A stretch of DNA of 13,696 nt, taken from positions 1-13,696 of the forward strand of contig CAMLOR010000077.1 of assembly GCA_946481615.1 (NCBI GenBank). The letters run 5' to 3'. Of the stretch, positions 1 through 7,183 are shown piece by piece. The translations under genes were made by a program, and so were the position numbers. Every line of letters begins with the position of its first letter. Position 1 is the first letter of the stretch. This DNA comes from an uncultured Aquimonas sp. Lineage in GTDB: Bacteria; Pseudomonadota; Gammaproteobacteria; Xanthomonadales; Xanthomonadaceae. Under the pieces are notes generated by a model. The model worked only from the letters and a program-made list of their open reading frames with translations. It was not told the origin of the DNA and made no database searches.

Positions 1-1808
1 GGATGCATCAGCAGCTGATGGCGCGGCTTGCCCTTCACCAGGCGCGGCGCGTTGTGCATCCAGGAATTGTTGCTGCGGATGTCGCGGCGGCCGATCAGCA
101 GCAGCGCGTCGTGCGGAGTGTCTTCGCACATCGCGGCCGCCAGTCGCTCCAGATCGTCGACGAACAGCGCCGGCGCGGCGTCGATCAAGCCGTCCGGCGT
201 TTCCAGGCGGCGCAACAGGCTCGGTTGCAGCGGCCCCAGGTCCAGCCCGTGCGTCGCCGCGGCCAGCGCGGCGAAGTCGAGGCCCGACCCGCCGCGCTTC
301 AATCCGGCGGCGACCATCGCCTCCGGCGGCGGCAGCGGCTGGAACGGTTTGCCTGCGTGATCGGCGACCGACTGCGCCAATGCATTGAAGATCTGCCAAT
401 CGGCACGTTCGTCCTCGCCCTGCGCGCGCAGCGCGGGGCTCCAGCGCGCGACCCGGCGCACTGCGAAGGCGTTGAAGATCAGGTCGTAGTGCGGCTGGCT
501 GAGGAACGAGGCCGGCGGCAGGATCAGATCGGCATGCCGCGTGGTTTCGTTGACGTAGATGTCGATCGCCACCATGAAATCGAGCGTGGCGAAGGCGCGG
601 TCGAGCGCCGCGCCCTCGGGCGTGGAAAGCACCGGATTGCCCGCGACGGTCAGCATCGCGCGGATGCGTCCCTCGCCCGGCGTCTGGATCTCCTCGCGCA
701 GCGCGCTCACCGGCAGTTCGCCGGCGAATTCGGGCAACTTCCGCACACGGCTGCGCCAGCGCGCACGCTGGCCGGGCGAGGTGCCGGGGCCGGTGACGGG
801 CAGCACCGGCTCGTTCGGCAACATGCCGCCTTCGCGATCGAGATGGCCGGTGACCAGATTCACCAGCTGCACCAGCCACTGGCAGAGCGTGCCGAAGGGT
901 TGTGTCGACACGCCCATGCGCCCGTAACAGACGGCCGAAGGGGCGTCGTGGAATTCGTCGGCCAGGCGCCGGATGGTTTCGAGCCGGACGCCGCAACGCG
1001 CGGCCAGCGCCTCCGCGTCGAAGCGCGCGATCGCTTCGACGGCGACATCGAGATTCTTCAGTTTGCCGGCGTAGCGATCCAGCCGCGCACCGCGTTCGAG
1101 CAGGCGCTGCAACAGGGCGACGAGGAACATCGCATCGGTGCCCGGCCGGATGAAGTGATGCTCGCTGGCGCGTTCGGCGGTCTCGGTGCGGCGCGGGTCG
1201 ATCACCACCAGCTTGCCGCGCTCGCGCACGCCTTCGAGCCGGTCCGCGATGCCGGGCGCCGTCATCAGGCTGCCGTTCGACGCGACCGGGTTGGCTCCCA
1301 GCATCAGGAAGTAGTGCGTACGGTCGACATCTGGCACCGGCAACAGGAACTGATGGCCGTACATCTGCGCCGCCACCAGCTGATGCGGCCATTGATCCAC
1401 CGACGATGCCGAAAAGATGTTCGGCGTGCGCAGCGTCTTGAGCAACGCGGGTGCGTAGGCGATGTGCCCGAAGTGATGCACGTTCGGATTGCCCAGGTAC
1501 ACGCCGACGGCGCTCGCGCCGTGTTCGCGCTGGATCGCCGCCAGGCGTTCGCCGGCGAGCGCGAACGCCTCGTCCCACGGGATCGCTTCGAATTCGCCAT
1601 CCGCCCGCTTGCGCAGCGGCTGCGTCACCCGATCCGGATCGGACTCCAGATCGAGGATGGCGTTGCCCTTGGGGCAGATGTGCCCGCGCGAGAACGGATC
1701 GTCCCTGTCGCCGCGGATCGCTACGAGGCGTTCGTCTTCGTACTGGAATTCGAGGCCGCAGATGGCCTCGCAGAGCGGACAGGCGCGGAAGCGGGACTGG
1801 CGCGACAT
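1..1808 (-). CDS. Molybdopterin-dependent oxidoreductase, 4Fe-4S class (3' end outside window)
   Basis: The 602 visible residues read without interruption from an ATG at 1808 to the window edge. The N-terminus has the iron-sulfur motif C10-x2-C13-x3-C17-x27-C45, followed by PKG with the conserved Lys47 that lies between the cluster and the pterin cofactor. Then comes the long bis-MGD-binding region (about 55-480; LGANP near 170, VVIDPRRTE, GNPVLS). The start of the C-terminal dinucleotide-binding domain is visible near 563-590 (LLIGRRDIRSNNSWMHN). Family members are usually about 700-770 residues, so 100-150 are missing. The segment that normally carries the molybdenum ligand (131-150, with SASSVDQWPHQ) has no Cys or in-frame TGA, so a standard formate dehydrogenase or Nap-type nitrate reductase is unlikely. 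It resembles the unassigned YoaE/YyaE-like group. No Tat signal is visible, so it is probably cytoplasmic. Its substrate is unknown. The Shine-Dalgarno is weak. Confidence 0.88.
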   Translation of the reverse strand, partial: MSRQSRFRACPLCEAICGLEFQYEDERLVAIRGDRDDPFSRGHICPKGNAILDLESDPDRVTQPLRKRADGEFEAIPWDEAFALAGERLAAIQREHGASAVGVYLGNPNVHHFGHIAYAPALLKTLRTPNIFSASSVDQWPHQLVAAQMYGHQFLLPVPDVDRTHYFLMLGANPVASNGSLMTAPGIADRLEGVRERGKLVVIDPRRTETAERASEHHFIRPGTDAMFLVALLQRLLERGARLDRYAGKLKNLDVAVEAIARFDAEALAARCGVRLETIRRLADEFHDAPSAVCYGRMGVSTQPFGTLCQWLVQLVNLVTGHLDREGGMLPNEPVLPVTGPGTSPGQRARWRSRVRKLPEFAGELPVSALREEIQTPGEGRIRAMLTVAGNPVLSTPEGAALDRAFATLDFMVAIDIYVNETTRHADLILPPASFLSQPHYDLIFNAFAVRRVARWSPALRAQGEDERADWQIFNALAQSVADHAGKPFQPLPPPEAMVAAGLKRGGSGLDFAALAAATHGLDLGPLQPSLLRRLETPDGLIDAAPALFVDDLERLAAAMCEDTPHDALLLIGRRDIRSNNSWMHNAPRLVKGKPRHQLLMH

Positions 1809-1884
1809 GCGCGCAGTCTAGCCTGTCCGGTCCCTGCGCCGATCGCGTTCCCTCGGCTCGACCTCCGAACGGGAACCGAACACG

Positions 1885-2946
1885 ATGCGATCGATGAAAG
1901 AGTGTGTCCTGGCGCTTGTCCTGGTCTTCATCGGCGGGCCGGCGCATGCGCTCAGCCAGCACTGCGTCGCCACCGCCGCCGAACTGCGCACCGCGCTGCT
2001 CGCCACCGCCGCCGGCGACGATGTGGAAATCCGCATGAAGACCGGCACCTACGCCGCGGGCGGTGTGCCGTTCTCGATCGCTCTTGGAAGCAACAAGCAC
2101 CTGATGCTCAGCGGCGGCTGGTTCGGCGTGGGCAGCACCTGCACGCTGCAGCTGCGGGATCCCGAATTGACCGTGCTCGATGGCGGCGGCAACGGGCTGG
2201 TGGCAGAGGTCGGCCAACTCGGCAACAGCCAGTCGGCGTCGGGCACGTTGACGAACTTCTCGCTCGCCGATGGACTGACGACGCTCGGCGGTGCCGGCTG
2301 CATGGTCGTGGAGTTCGACACCGGTGCTCCGTCGCTTCTGATGGACCGGCTGCACGTCACCGGTTGCGGCCAGAACGGCGGCTTCGGCGGCGGCCTGCAC
2401 ATCCGCAACGGCGGTGCCGCGACGGTCGTGCTGCGCAATAGCCTGTTCACCGACAACGCGGCTCCCAACGGCGGCGCCGTCGCGCTGAGCAGCACGCACC
2501 AGCAGGCCGTCACCGTGCTGGTGCACAACACGATCGCGGGCAACACCGCATTCAACAGCCAGGCCGGCGGCGGCGTGTACCTCGTTTCCAACGCGGCGTC
2601 GGCGGGCGTAGTCGAGCTGCGCAACAACGCCATCGTGGACAATTCGCCCGCCGACCTGCAGTCCAGCGAATCCGGCCCCGGCTTCACGGGCTTCAACAAT
2701 GCCTACGCCACGGCGGCTGCAGGCAAGTTCACCGAAACCGGCAGTGTGACAGGCGATGCGCGCTTCATGGCGGCCGGGGATTTCCGCCTCGCCAGCGATT
2801 CGCCGCTGATCGATGCGGGCGCCGCCCTCTCGCCCGACGACGCGGCCAGCCGCGATTACGATCACCGCGTGCGCGTGCTCGGCGCGGCCCCGGACATCGG
2901 CGCCTACGAGACCGATTACGCCGTGTTCGCCGACTCGTTCGAGTAA
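1885..2946 (+). CDS. Secreted beta-helix protein with choice-of-anchor Q region and FADSFE tail
   Basis: A 353-residue exported protein. Residues 1-22 form a Sec signal peptide (charged start, hydrophobic VLALVLVFIGG, cleavage after AHA). An ATG nine bases downstream (1894) would give an equally good signal. I prefer 1885 because GGGAA ends nine bases before it. Residues 40-270 show repeated short strands with Asn and Gly-rich turns (GGGLHIRNGG, LRNSLFTDN, VHNTIAGN, LRNNAIVDN), as in right-handed parallel beta-helices. The part near 300-342 (DFRLASDSPLIDAGA through DIGAYE) is the choice-of-anchor Q signature of surface or secreted proteins. The last residues, VFADSFE, resemble a short acidic tail that I recall on many exported Lysobacterales proteins. 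No catalytic residues can be assigned; a polysaccharide-binding or adhesive role is only a guess. It diverges from the molybdopterin gene across 76 bases. Confidence 0.87.
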   Translation: MRSMKECVLALVLVFIGGPAHALSQHCVATAAELRTALLATAAGDDVEIRMKTGTYAAGGVPFSIALGSNKHLMLSGGWFGVGSTCTLQLRDPELTVLDGGGNGLVAEVGQLGNSQSASGTLTNFSLADGLTTLGGAGCMVVEFDTGAPSLLMDRLHVTGCGQNGGFGGGLHIRNGGAATVVLRNSLFTDNAAPNGGAVALSSTHQQAVTVLVHNTIAGNTAFNSQAGGGVYLVSNAASAGVVELRNNAIVDNSPADLQSSESGPGFTGFNNAYATAAAGKFTETGSVTGDARFMAAGDFRLASDSPLIDAGAALSPDDAASRDYDHRVRVLGAAPDIGAYETDYAVFADSFE

Positions 2947-2959
2947 GGCAGGCCGGAAA

Positions 2960-2990
2960 CGATCGCGGCGCCCGAAGGCGCCGCGAATCG
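2960..2990. terminator. Bidirectional intrinsic terminator hairpin
   Basis: A perfect 9-bp GC stem (2964-2972 with 2977-2985) is closed by a 4-base loop and extended by four outer pairs past a bulged A. It sits 17 bases after the stop of the secreted protein and 24 bases after the stop of the convergent DUF2383 gene. Read on the minus strand, the loop is a C(UUCG)G tetraloop, the most stable kind, followed by GATCGTTT. Read on the plus strand there is almost no U-run, so termination should be better leftward. Confidence 0.7.
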
Positions 2991-3009
2991 TTGCTGCAGT
3001 GGGGCGAAC

Positions 3010-3519
3010 TCAGCCCGCCGAATTCAGCCGGCGCTTGCGCGCCCGCAGCGCTTCGCCCAGCGCACGCGCGTGGGTTTCGTACTGCATCGCCAGCACGCGC
3101 ACGACGTAGCTGTTTTCCTTGTCGTGGCGCACCTGCTGGATGCGGCCGAGCAGCTGGTTCTCGGTTTCCTCGATGCGGGTGACCTGGTCCTGCTTGATGG
3201 TCTTCATGCCGGGGCGCAGATCGCGGTAAACGGCGTGGATCTCGCCGACCCAGCCCTTGGCCGGCGCAGCCTTGGCGGCCTTGCCCTTGGCCGGCGCCTT
3301 GGCGGCCGCGGCGGTCTTCGCCGCCGGCTTGGCCTTGATCGGACGCGCCACCACTTCGTTCGCCAGTTCCTGCGCCAGATCGGCCTTGGCACGCGCCATG
3401 CGTTTGAACAGCTTGGAGAGCTCCGCGTCCTTGACCGATTCCGCCGCTTCGGCATAGAACTCGCCGCCGTCGCGGCTGGCTTCGATGAGTTCCGGAAGGA
3501 TGTTGCTGCTGTCGCTCAT
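3010..3519 (-). CDS. DUF2383 / PA2169-family four-helix-bundle protein with histone-H1-like linker
   Basis: A 169-residue cytoplasmic protein with no signal peptide. Residues 1-56 (LPELIEASRDGGEFYAEAAE, then ELSKLFKRMARAKADLAQEL) match the N-terminal helices of DUF2383/PA2169-type ferritin-like bundles, whose function is poorly known but which often appear in stress or stationary-phase contexts. Residues 90-169 supply the remaining amphipathic helices. Between them, at 57-89, is a linker made almost only of Ala, Lys and Pro (repeats of AKPAAK, KAPAKGK, KAAPAKG), like the tails of histone H1-like or phasin-type nucleoid proteins. That insertion is not part of the usual bundle and suggests binding to DNA or a polyanion (inference). 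The start is secure: AAGGAG (complement of 3526-3531) lies six bases before the ATG. It converges on the beta-helix gene. A phasin-like identity is the main alternative. Confidence 0.78.
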   Translation of the reverse strand: MSDSSNILPELIEASRDGGEFYAEAAESVKDAELSKLFKRMARAKADLAQELANEVVARPIKAKPAAKTAAAAKAPAKGKAAKAAPAKGWVGEIHAVYRDLRPGMKTIKQDQVTRIEETENQLLGRIQQVRHDKENSYVVRVLAMQYETHARALGEALRARKRRLNSAG

Positions 3520-3873
3520 GCGCTGCTCCTTGCTGATGACGCGAACCGCGACGACCCGAGATTGGCGCCCGGGAAGGCGCCTGCGACGGGAGGACCCGGT
3601 CGTATCGTGGTGGGAAGCCTGACCCCGGCACCGCGTCCGTGGGACGGAACGCCGGCATCGTCAGGACGGCGCAAAGCTTAACGCTTGATTCCGAAAGATA
3701 TCGTTATTCAGGATCAGACGCCTTGGCGCCTGTCAAGGCTTTCCGAACCGAATCATACACCTGCGAGAAAATGCTGAGCCGGCCGATTACTTGCCAAAGA
3801 AACGGTTTTTGCGCTATTCGCGCGAAAACCCGTTCAGCTTGGCCCCGTTGACGGGCATGGGAAGATGGCCGCC
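3520..3873. other. Divergent noncoding region with inverted repeats
   Basis: This is 354 bases between the DUF2383 gene (leftward) and the flavoprotein gene (rightward), with no convincing gene. The stretch 3670-3835 is clearly more AT-rich than its surroundings, as expected for a promoter region. Visible elements are a leader inverted repeat GGCGCC-6-GGCGCC (3564-3581), a perfect leftward TTGACA (complement of 3731-3736) with no good -10 at normal spacing, a small inverted repeat CCTTG/CAAGG around it (3721-3738), and the larger imperfect hairpin at 3801-3834. Promoters in both directions are expected here, but none is certain. Confidence 0.6.
3791..3834 (+). promoter_or_regulatory. Candidate promoter overlapping an inverted repeat
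   Basis: TTGCCA (3791-3796) lies 18 bases before TATTCG (3815-3820), a possible sigma-70 promoter for the flavoprotein-rlmC unit; the -10 match is poor. The -10 falls within an imperfect inverted repeat whose arms, AACGGTTTTTGCGC (3801-3814) and GCGCGAAAACCCGTT (3820-3834), pair with one mismatch and one bulge. Such an overlap would suit an operator or a leader hairpin. An upstream terminator is less likely, since no rightward gene ends before it. Confidence 0.3.
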
Positions 3874-5097
3874 ATGGTGCCCGGAAGACACATCGCGGTG
3901 GTGGGAGGCGGCCCCGCCGGTCTGATGGCGGCCGAGCGGCTGCGCGCCGCCGGTGCCGAGGTCGACCTGTTCGACGCCAAGGGATCGGTCGGCCGCAAAT
4001 TCCTGATCGCCGGCAAGGGCGGGCTCAATCTCACCCACTCCGACCCGTTCGAACGCTTCGCTTCGCGCTACTACGAACGCGCGCCATGGGTGGCGGAGTG
4101 GCTGCGCGATTTCGACGCCGATGACTTGCGCGCCTGGGCGCGCGGGCTCGGCGTCGAAACCCTGGTCGGCACTTCCGGCCGCGTGTTTCCCGTCGACCTG
4201 AAAGCCGCACCGCTGCTGCGCGGCTGGGTGCGGCGCCTGCGCGAACAGGGCGTGCGCTTCCACGTGCAGCATCGCTGGATCGGCTGGGAGGGCGACGCGC
4301 TGGCGTTCGCCAACGGCGTGAAGCATCGCGCCGACGCCGTGGTGCTCGCGCTCGGCGGCGCGAGTTGGCCGGAGCTGGGCTCCGATGGCGCATGGGTCGA
4401 GACGTTGCATGCGCACGGCCTGCGGGTCGCGCCGCTCAAGCCGGCCAACTGCGGCTTCGAAACGGCGTGGAGCGACGTGTTCCGCACGCGCCACGCGGGT
4501 GCACCGGTGAAGCCGGTCAGCATCGCGCTGGAAGATGCCGAGGGCGAATTCCATGCACGGCAGGGCGAGTTCATCGTCACCGCGCACGGCATCGAGGGCA
4601 GCCTCGCGTATGCGCTGTCGGCGCCGATGCGCGAGGCGATCCTCACGCGCGGCGCGGTGACGCTGCGGATGGACCTGGCGCCCGAGCGCAGCGAGGAAGC
4701 GCTGCGCGCCGCCCTCGCCCGGCCGCGCGGCAAGCGTTCGCTGAGCGAACATCTGCGCCGATGCACCGGATTGGAGGGCGTCAAGCTCGGCCTGCTGCAC
4801 GAATGCCTGCCGCGGCCGCTGGACGGCGATCCGGCGCGGCTCGCGGCGGCGATCAAGGCCCTGCCCCTCACGCTCACCGGCATCCGTCCCATCGAGGAAG
4901 CCATCAGCACCGCGGGCGGCGTGCGCGCCGAGGACCTCGACGATGAGCTCATGCTGCGCGAACGGCCCGGCGTGTTCTGCGCCGGCGAGATGCTGGACTG
5001 GGAGGCGCCGACCGGCGGCTACCTGCTCACGGCCTGCTTCGCCAGCGGCGTGCGCGCGGCGCGCGGCGTGCTGCGTTGGCTGGAGCGGCGGCCGTGA
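3874..5097 (+). CDS. NAD(P)/FAD-dependent oxidoreductase, BaiN-like (TIGR03862 flavoprotein)
   Basis: A 407-residue soluble flavoprotein of the HI0933/BaiN superfamily, closest to the TIGR03862 (PP_4765-like) group. Residues 6-35 form the FAD-binding Rossmann fold, with GGGPAG at 11-16 and an acidic residue ending the second strand. The family motif GRKFLIAGKGGLNLTHSD is at 40-57. The second dinucleotide signature (VVLALGGASWPELG) is in the middle. The C-terminal FAD motif (CAGEMLDWEAPTGGYLL) is near 370-390. Family members are thought to be flavin oxidoreductases; the physiological substrate of this subgroup is unknown. I chose ATG 3874 because GGAAG (3860-3864) is then nine bases away; the upstream ATG at 3865 directly abuts that site. 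The stop overlaps the GTG start of rlmC (GTGA), so the two are probably co-translated. Confidence 0.9.
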   Translation: MVPGRHIAVVGGGPAGLMAAERLRAAGAEVDLFDAKGSVGRKFLIAGKGGLNLTHSDPFERFASRYYERAPWVAEWLRDFDADDLRAWARGLGVETLVGTSGRVFPVDLKAAPLLRGWVRRLREQGVRFHVQHRWIGWEGDALAFANGVKHRADAVVLALGGASWPELGSDGAWVETLHAHGLRVAPLKPANCGFETAWSDVFRTRHAGAPVKPVSIALEDAEGEFHARQGEFIVTAHGIEGSLAYALSAPMREAILTRGAVTLRMDLAPERSEEALRAALARPRGKRSLSEHLRRCTGLEGVKLGLLHECLPRPLDGDPARLAAAIKALPLTLTGIRPIEEAISTAGGVRAEDLDDELMLRERPGVFCAGEMLDWEAPTGGYLLTACFASGVRAARGVLRWLERRP

Positions 5098-6257
5098 AAT
5101 GCGGCTACTTCGACGCGGCGCGCTGCCGCTCGTGCAGCGAGCTGGCCACGCAGTATTCGGCACAGCTGGCGGCGAAGGAGGCGCATTGCCGCGAGGTGCT
5201 CGAATCCGCGACATCGTCGCTCCCGCGCAGGCGGGAGCCCGGCGACTTGCACGCGGTGCGATGGTTGCCGCCCGTTGCCAGCCCCGAATCCGGCTTCCGC
5301 AACAAGGCCAAGATGGTGGTCAGCGGCACCGTGCAGGCGCCCATCCTCGGCATCCTCGATGCGCAGGGCGCCGGCGTCGATCTCTCGGATTGCCCGCTCT
5401 ATCCGCCCGCACTGCAGGCGAGCTTCGCGCCGCTGGCGGATTTCATCCGCCTGGCCGGCATCGCGCCTTACGACCTGATCGCGCGGCGCGGCGAATTGAA
5501 GTACCTGCTCATCACGCTGGCCGCCGATGCCGGCGAATTGATGGTGCGCTTCGTGCTGCGCTCGCAGGAACCGGTGCAGCGCATGCGCAAGCACCTGGCC
5601 TCGTTGCAGGCCGCCCTGCCCTCGCTCGCCGTCGTCACCGCCAACCTGCAGCCGCTGCACGCGGCGGTGCTGGAAGGCGAGGAAGAACTCGTGCTGACGC
5701 CGCGCTCGCACATCACGATGCGGCTCAACGGCATCCCGCTGCATCTGGGCCCGCGCAGCTTCTTCCAGACCAACGACACCGTGGCGGCGGCGCTCTACCG
5801 ACAGGCGCGCGACTGGGTCGAAGAGATCGATCCGCCCACGCTGTGGGACCTGTTCTGCGGCGTCGGCGGTTTCGCGCTGCATTGCGCCGACGGACGCCGG
5901 CAGGTGACCGGCATCGAGACCAGCGCCGACGCCATCGCCAGCGCGCAGCGCAGTGCCGGCGAACTGGGAATCACGAACGTGGAGTTCCGCGCGCTGGATG
6001 CAGCCGATTTCGCGCTGGGCGAAACCCGCGTGCCGCCGCTGGTCATCGTCAACCCGCCGCGCCGCGGCATCGGCACGCCGCTGGCGCGCTTCCTCGACGC
6101 CTCCGATGCGCGGCACGTGATCTATTCGAGCTGCAACGCAGAATCGCTGGCGCGCGATCTGGCGGCGATGCCGGGCTTCACGCTCAGGCGCGCACGCCTG
6201 CTCGACATGTTCCCGCACACCCGGCACTACGAGGTGCTGACGCTGCTGGAACGATGA
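5094..6257 (+). CDS. rlmC: 23S rRNA (uracil-C5)-methyltransferase RlmC
   Basis: An AdoMet-dependent enzyme that, in E. coli, methylates C5 of U747 in 23S rRNA. The 387 residues match E. coli RlmC (375) along the whole length. Iron-sulfur ligands C3, C11, C14 and C100 are present (VKCGYFDAARCRSC; DCPLYP). The match continues with FRNKAKMVVSG, RGELKYLLIT, the RNA/substrate segment PRSFFQTN, AdoMet motif I DLFCGVGG at 252-259, VNPPRRGIG, and YSSCNAESLA with catalytic Cys347. It ends in MFPHTRHYEVLTLLER. The start is GTG 5094, because E. coli RlmC begins at the same point; an in-frame ATG at 5076 would add six residues inside the previous gene. About 15 extra residues (T40-A54) are not in the E. 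coli protein and are encoded by a dispersed palindrome (5214-5250), yet all catalytic parts are intact. Transcription is likely shared with the upstream flavoprotein. Confidence 0.95.
   Translation: MKCGYFDAARCRSCSELATQYSAQLAAKEAHCREVLESATSSLPRRREPGDLHAVRWLPPVASPESGFRNKAKMVVSGTVQAPILGILDAQGAGVDLSDCPLYPPALQASFAPLADFIRLAGIAPYDLIARRGELKYLLITLAADAGELMVRFVLRSQEPVQRMRKHLASLQAALPSLAVVTANLQPLHAAVLEGEEELVLTPRSHITMRLNGIPLHLGPRSFFQTNDTVAAALYRQARDWVEEIDPPTLWDLFCGVGGFALHCADGRRQVTGIETSADAIASAQRSAGELGITNVEFRALDAADFALGETRVPPLVIVNPPRRGIGTPLARFLDASDARHVIYSSCNAESLARDLAAMPGFTLRRARLLDMFPHTRHYEVLTLLER
5214..5250. repeat. Dispersed palindromic (REP-like) element inside rlmC
   Basis: A perfect 8-bp inverted repeat, GCTCCCGC (5219-5226) and GCGGGAGC (5231-5238), has a 4-base loop GCAG and is followed by CCGGCGACTTG. 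I recognise this layout (CGT CGTTCCCGCG, a short loop, the mirrored arm, then CCCAGCGACTT) as a short intergenic repeat frequent in Xanthomonadaceae genomes. Here it is translated as residues 41-53 of RlmC, where the E. coli enzyme has no counterpart. Element limits are approximate and the copy number cannot be judged from one window. Confidence 0.65.
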
Positions 6258-6273
6258 GGCGGCGCGTCGCCGA

Positions 6274-7179
6274 CTATTCGGCGTCCGAAGGCAGGACCGT
6301 GCGCCACGCGATTTCGCCGGGACACCGTGACTCCACCCAGGCGGCTCGCGCATCGCGCGGCGCGTAGCAGACGGTGCGCCTGCGATCCGCGATCTTCGCG
6401 TCCGCACCCATCTCGTCCGACTCGGTGCCCGACTGTGTCAACCGCAGCAGCACCTCGCGCTCGCCGACGCCGACGAGTTCCGCGGCCACCTGCCAGGACC
6501 AGCACGGCCCGACCAGTTCATCCCACTCGGCACGATCCCCGGCGCAGGCGCCGGTATTGTCGCCGCCGGTTTCGAAGCGGCCGGCCACCGAGAAGCCGGC
6601 CGGAGCGAGCGACACCAGCACGCCGTAACCGTAGCTGAGCCCCTGGCCGCTGTCGGCGCCGGTGAACCACAGCCAGCGGCCGCCGGCACCGTCGGCGACC
6701 AGCGCCGGCGACGGCGCGTTGCCGTAACTGCCGTCTTCGAACAGGGCGTCGTCGCGTCGCGTGACGACCCAGCCCTGCGGCGCACGCGTGAACAACGCAA
6801 CACCCACTTTCGCAGTGTCGGCATGGCCCCAGGCGACCTCGCCCTCGTGCAGGCGCTGCTGCTGCACGACGAGGACGCCGTGCTGCTTGCCGTCGTGTTC
6901 GTAGGTGGCGGCGAGCATCGCGCTCACCTGCGAGTCCGCGTCCTGCGCGCGCTTCGCGGCGGACCCGTCGGCCAGCAATGCGACGGCGCTCGCCTTGTCA
7001 TAGCCTGGGTACAACGTGCGCATCGCGGAGGCTGTGTTGAAGTCGGCCGCGATCGCCGAATCGGCAGCGACGTCTTGCGCGATCGCCATGGGTACGCAGA
7101 AGGCCAGCAGCGCCGCCAGCACGCCACGCACCGCACGACGCCTACGCGGTCGCAGCACGGATTCCAGCCTCGCGCCCAC
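6274..7179 (-). CDS. Secreted protein of unknown function, last gene of the five-gene unit
   Basis: I do not recognise a family. The 301-residue product has a signal peptide: a long basic n-region (LRPRRRRAVRG), hydrophobic VLAALLAFCVPMAIA, and cleavage after Ala34 before QDVAAD. The mature part is rich in beta-strand patterns (VSAMLAATYEHDGKQHGVLV, GGRWLWFTGADSGQG) with Gly/Asp turns. It has four cysteines (TGACAGD, VGPCWSW, RRTVCYA, ESRCPGE) that could form two disulfides in the periplasm. I chose GTG 7179, since GGGGAG lies seven bases before it, formed by the last codons of the upstream gene, and the signal peptide then fits. A longer reading from ATG 7278 would only add residues that overlap the LprI-like gene. 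It starts four bases after that gene's stop, so translation is probably coupled. It ends 16 bases from the convergent rlmC stop, with no strong terminator between them. Confidence 0.75.
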   Translation of the reverse strand: MGARLESVLRPRRRRAVRGVLAALLAFCVPMAIAQDVAADSAIAADFNTASAMRTLYPGYDKASAVALLADGSAAKRAQDADSQVSAMLAATYEHDGKQHGVLVVQQQRLHEGEVAWGHADTAKVGVALFTRAPQGWVVTRRDDALFEDGSYGNAPSPALVADGAGGRWLWFTGADSGQGLSYGYGVLVSLAPAGFSVAGRFETGGDNTGACAGDRAEWDELVGPCWSWQVAAELVGVGEREVLLRLTQSGTESDEMGADAKIADRRRTVCYAPRDARAAWVESRCPGEIAWRTVLPSDAE

Positions 7180-7183
7180 GGCG

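Noticed and set aside
3..2441. An 812-codon plus-strand open frame
   Set aside because: It is antisense to the molybdopterin gene, rich in Arg/Gln/Ala with no domain pattern, and overlaps the well-supported secreted protein. High GC keeps the opposite strand free of stops.
3070..3681. A 203-residue plus-strand protein, partly hydrophobic
   Set aside because: It is antisense to the DUF2383 gene, whose minus-strand frame has a strong ribosome site and family motifs. The apparent repeats mirror the Ala/Lys linker.
3731..3736. Leftward TTGACA as promoter of the DUF2383 gene
   Set aside because: The -35 is perfect, but no acceptable -10 lies 15-19 bases away, so it is mentioned only within the noncoding region.
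5076..5093. ATG 5076 as the start of rlmC
   Set aside because: It would add six residues lying within the flavoprotein frame. GTG 5094 starts exactly where known RlmC proteins start and forms a GTGA overlap with the upstream stop.
6258..6273. Possible terminator between convergent rlmC and the secreted protein gene
   Set aside because: Only about four pairs (GGCG/CGCC) can form and there is no T-run on either strand, so it is not claimed.
4943..6367. A 474-codon plus-strand frame over rlmC
   Set aside because: It is a +1 or +2 shadow of rlmC, which matches E. coli RlmC residue by residue in the other frame.
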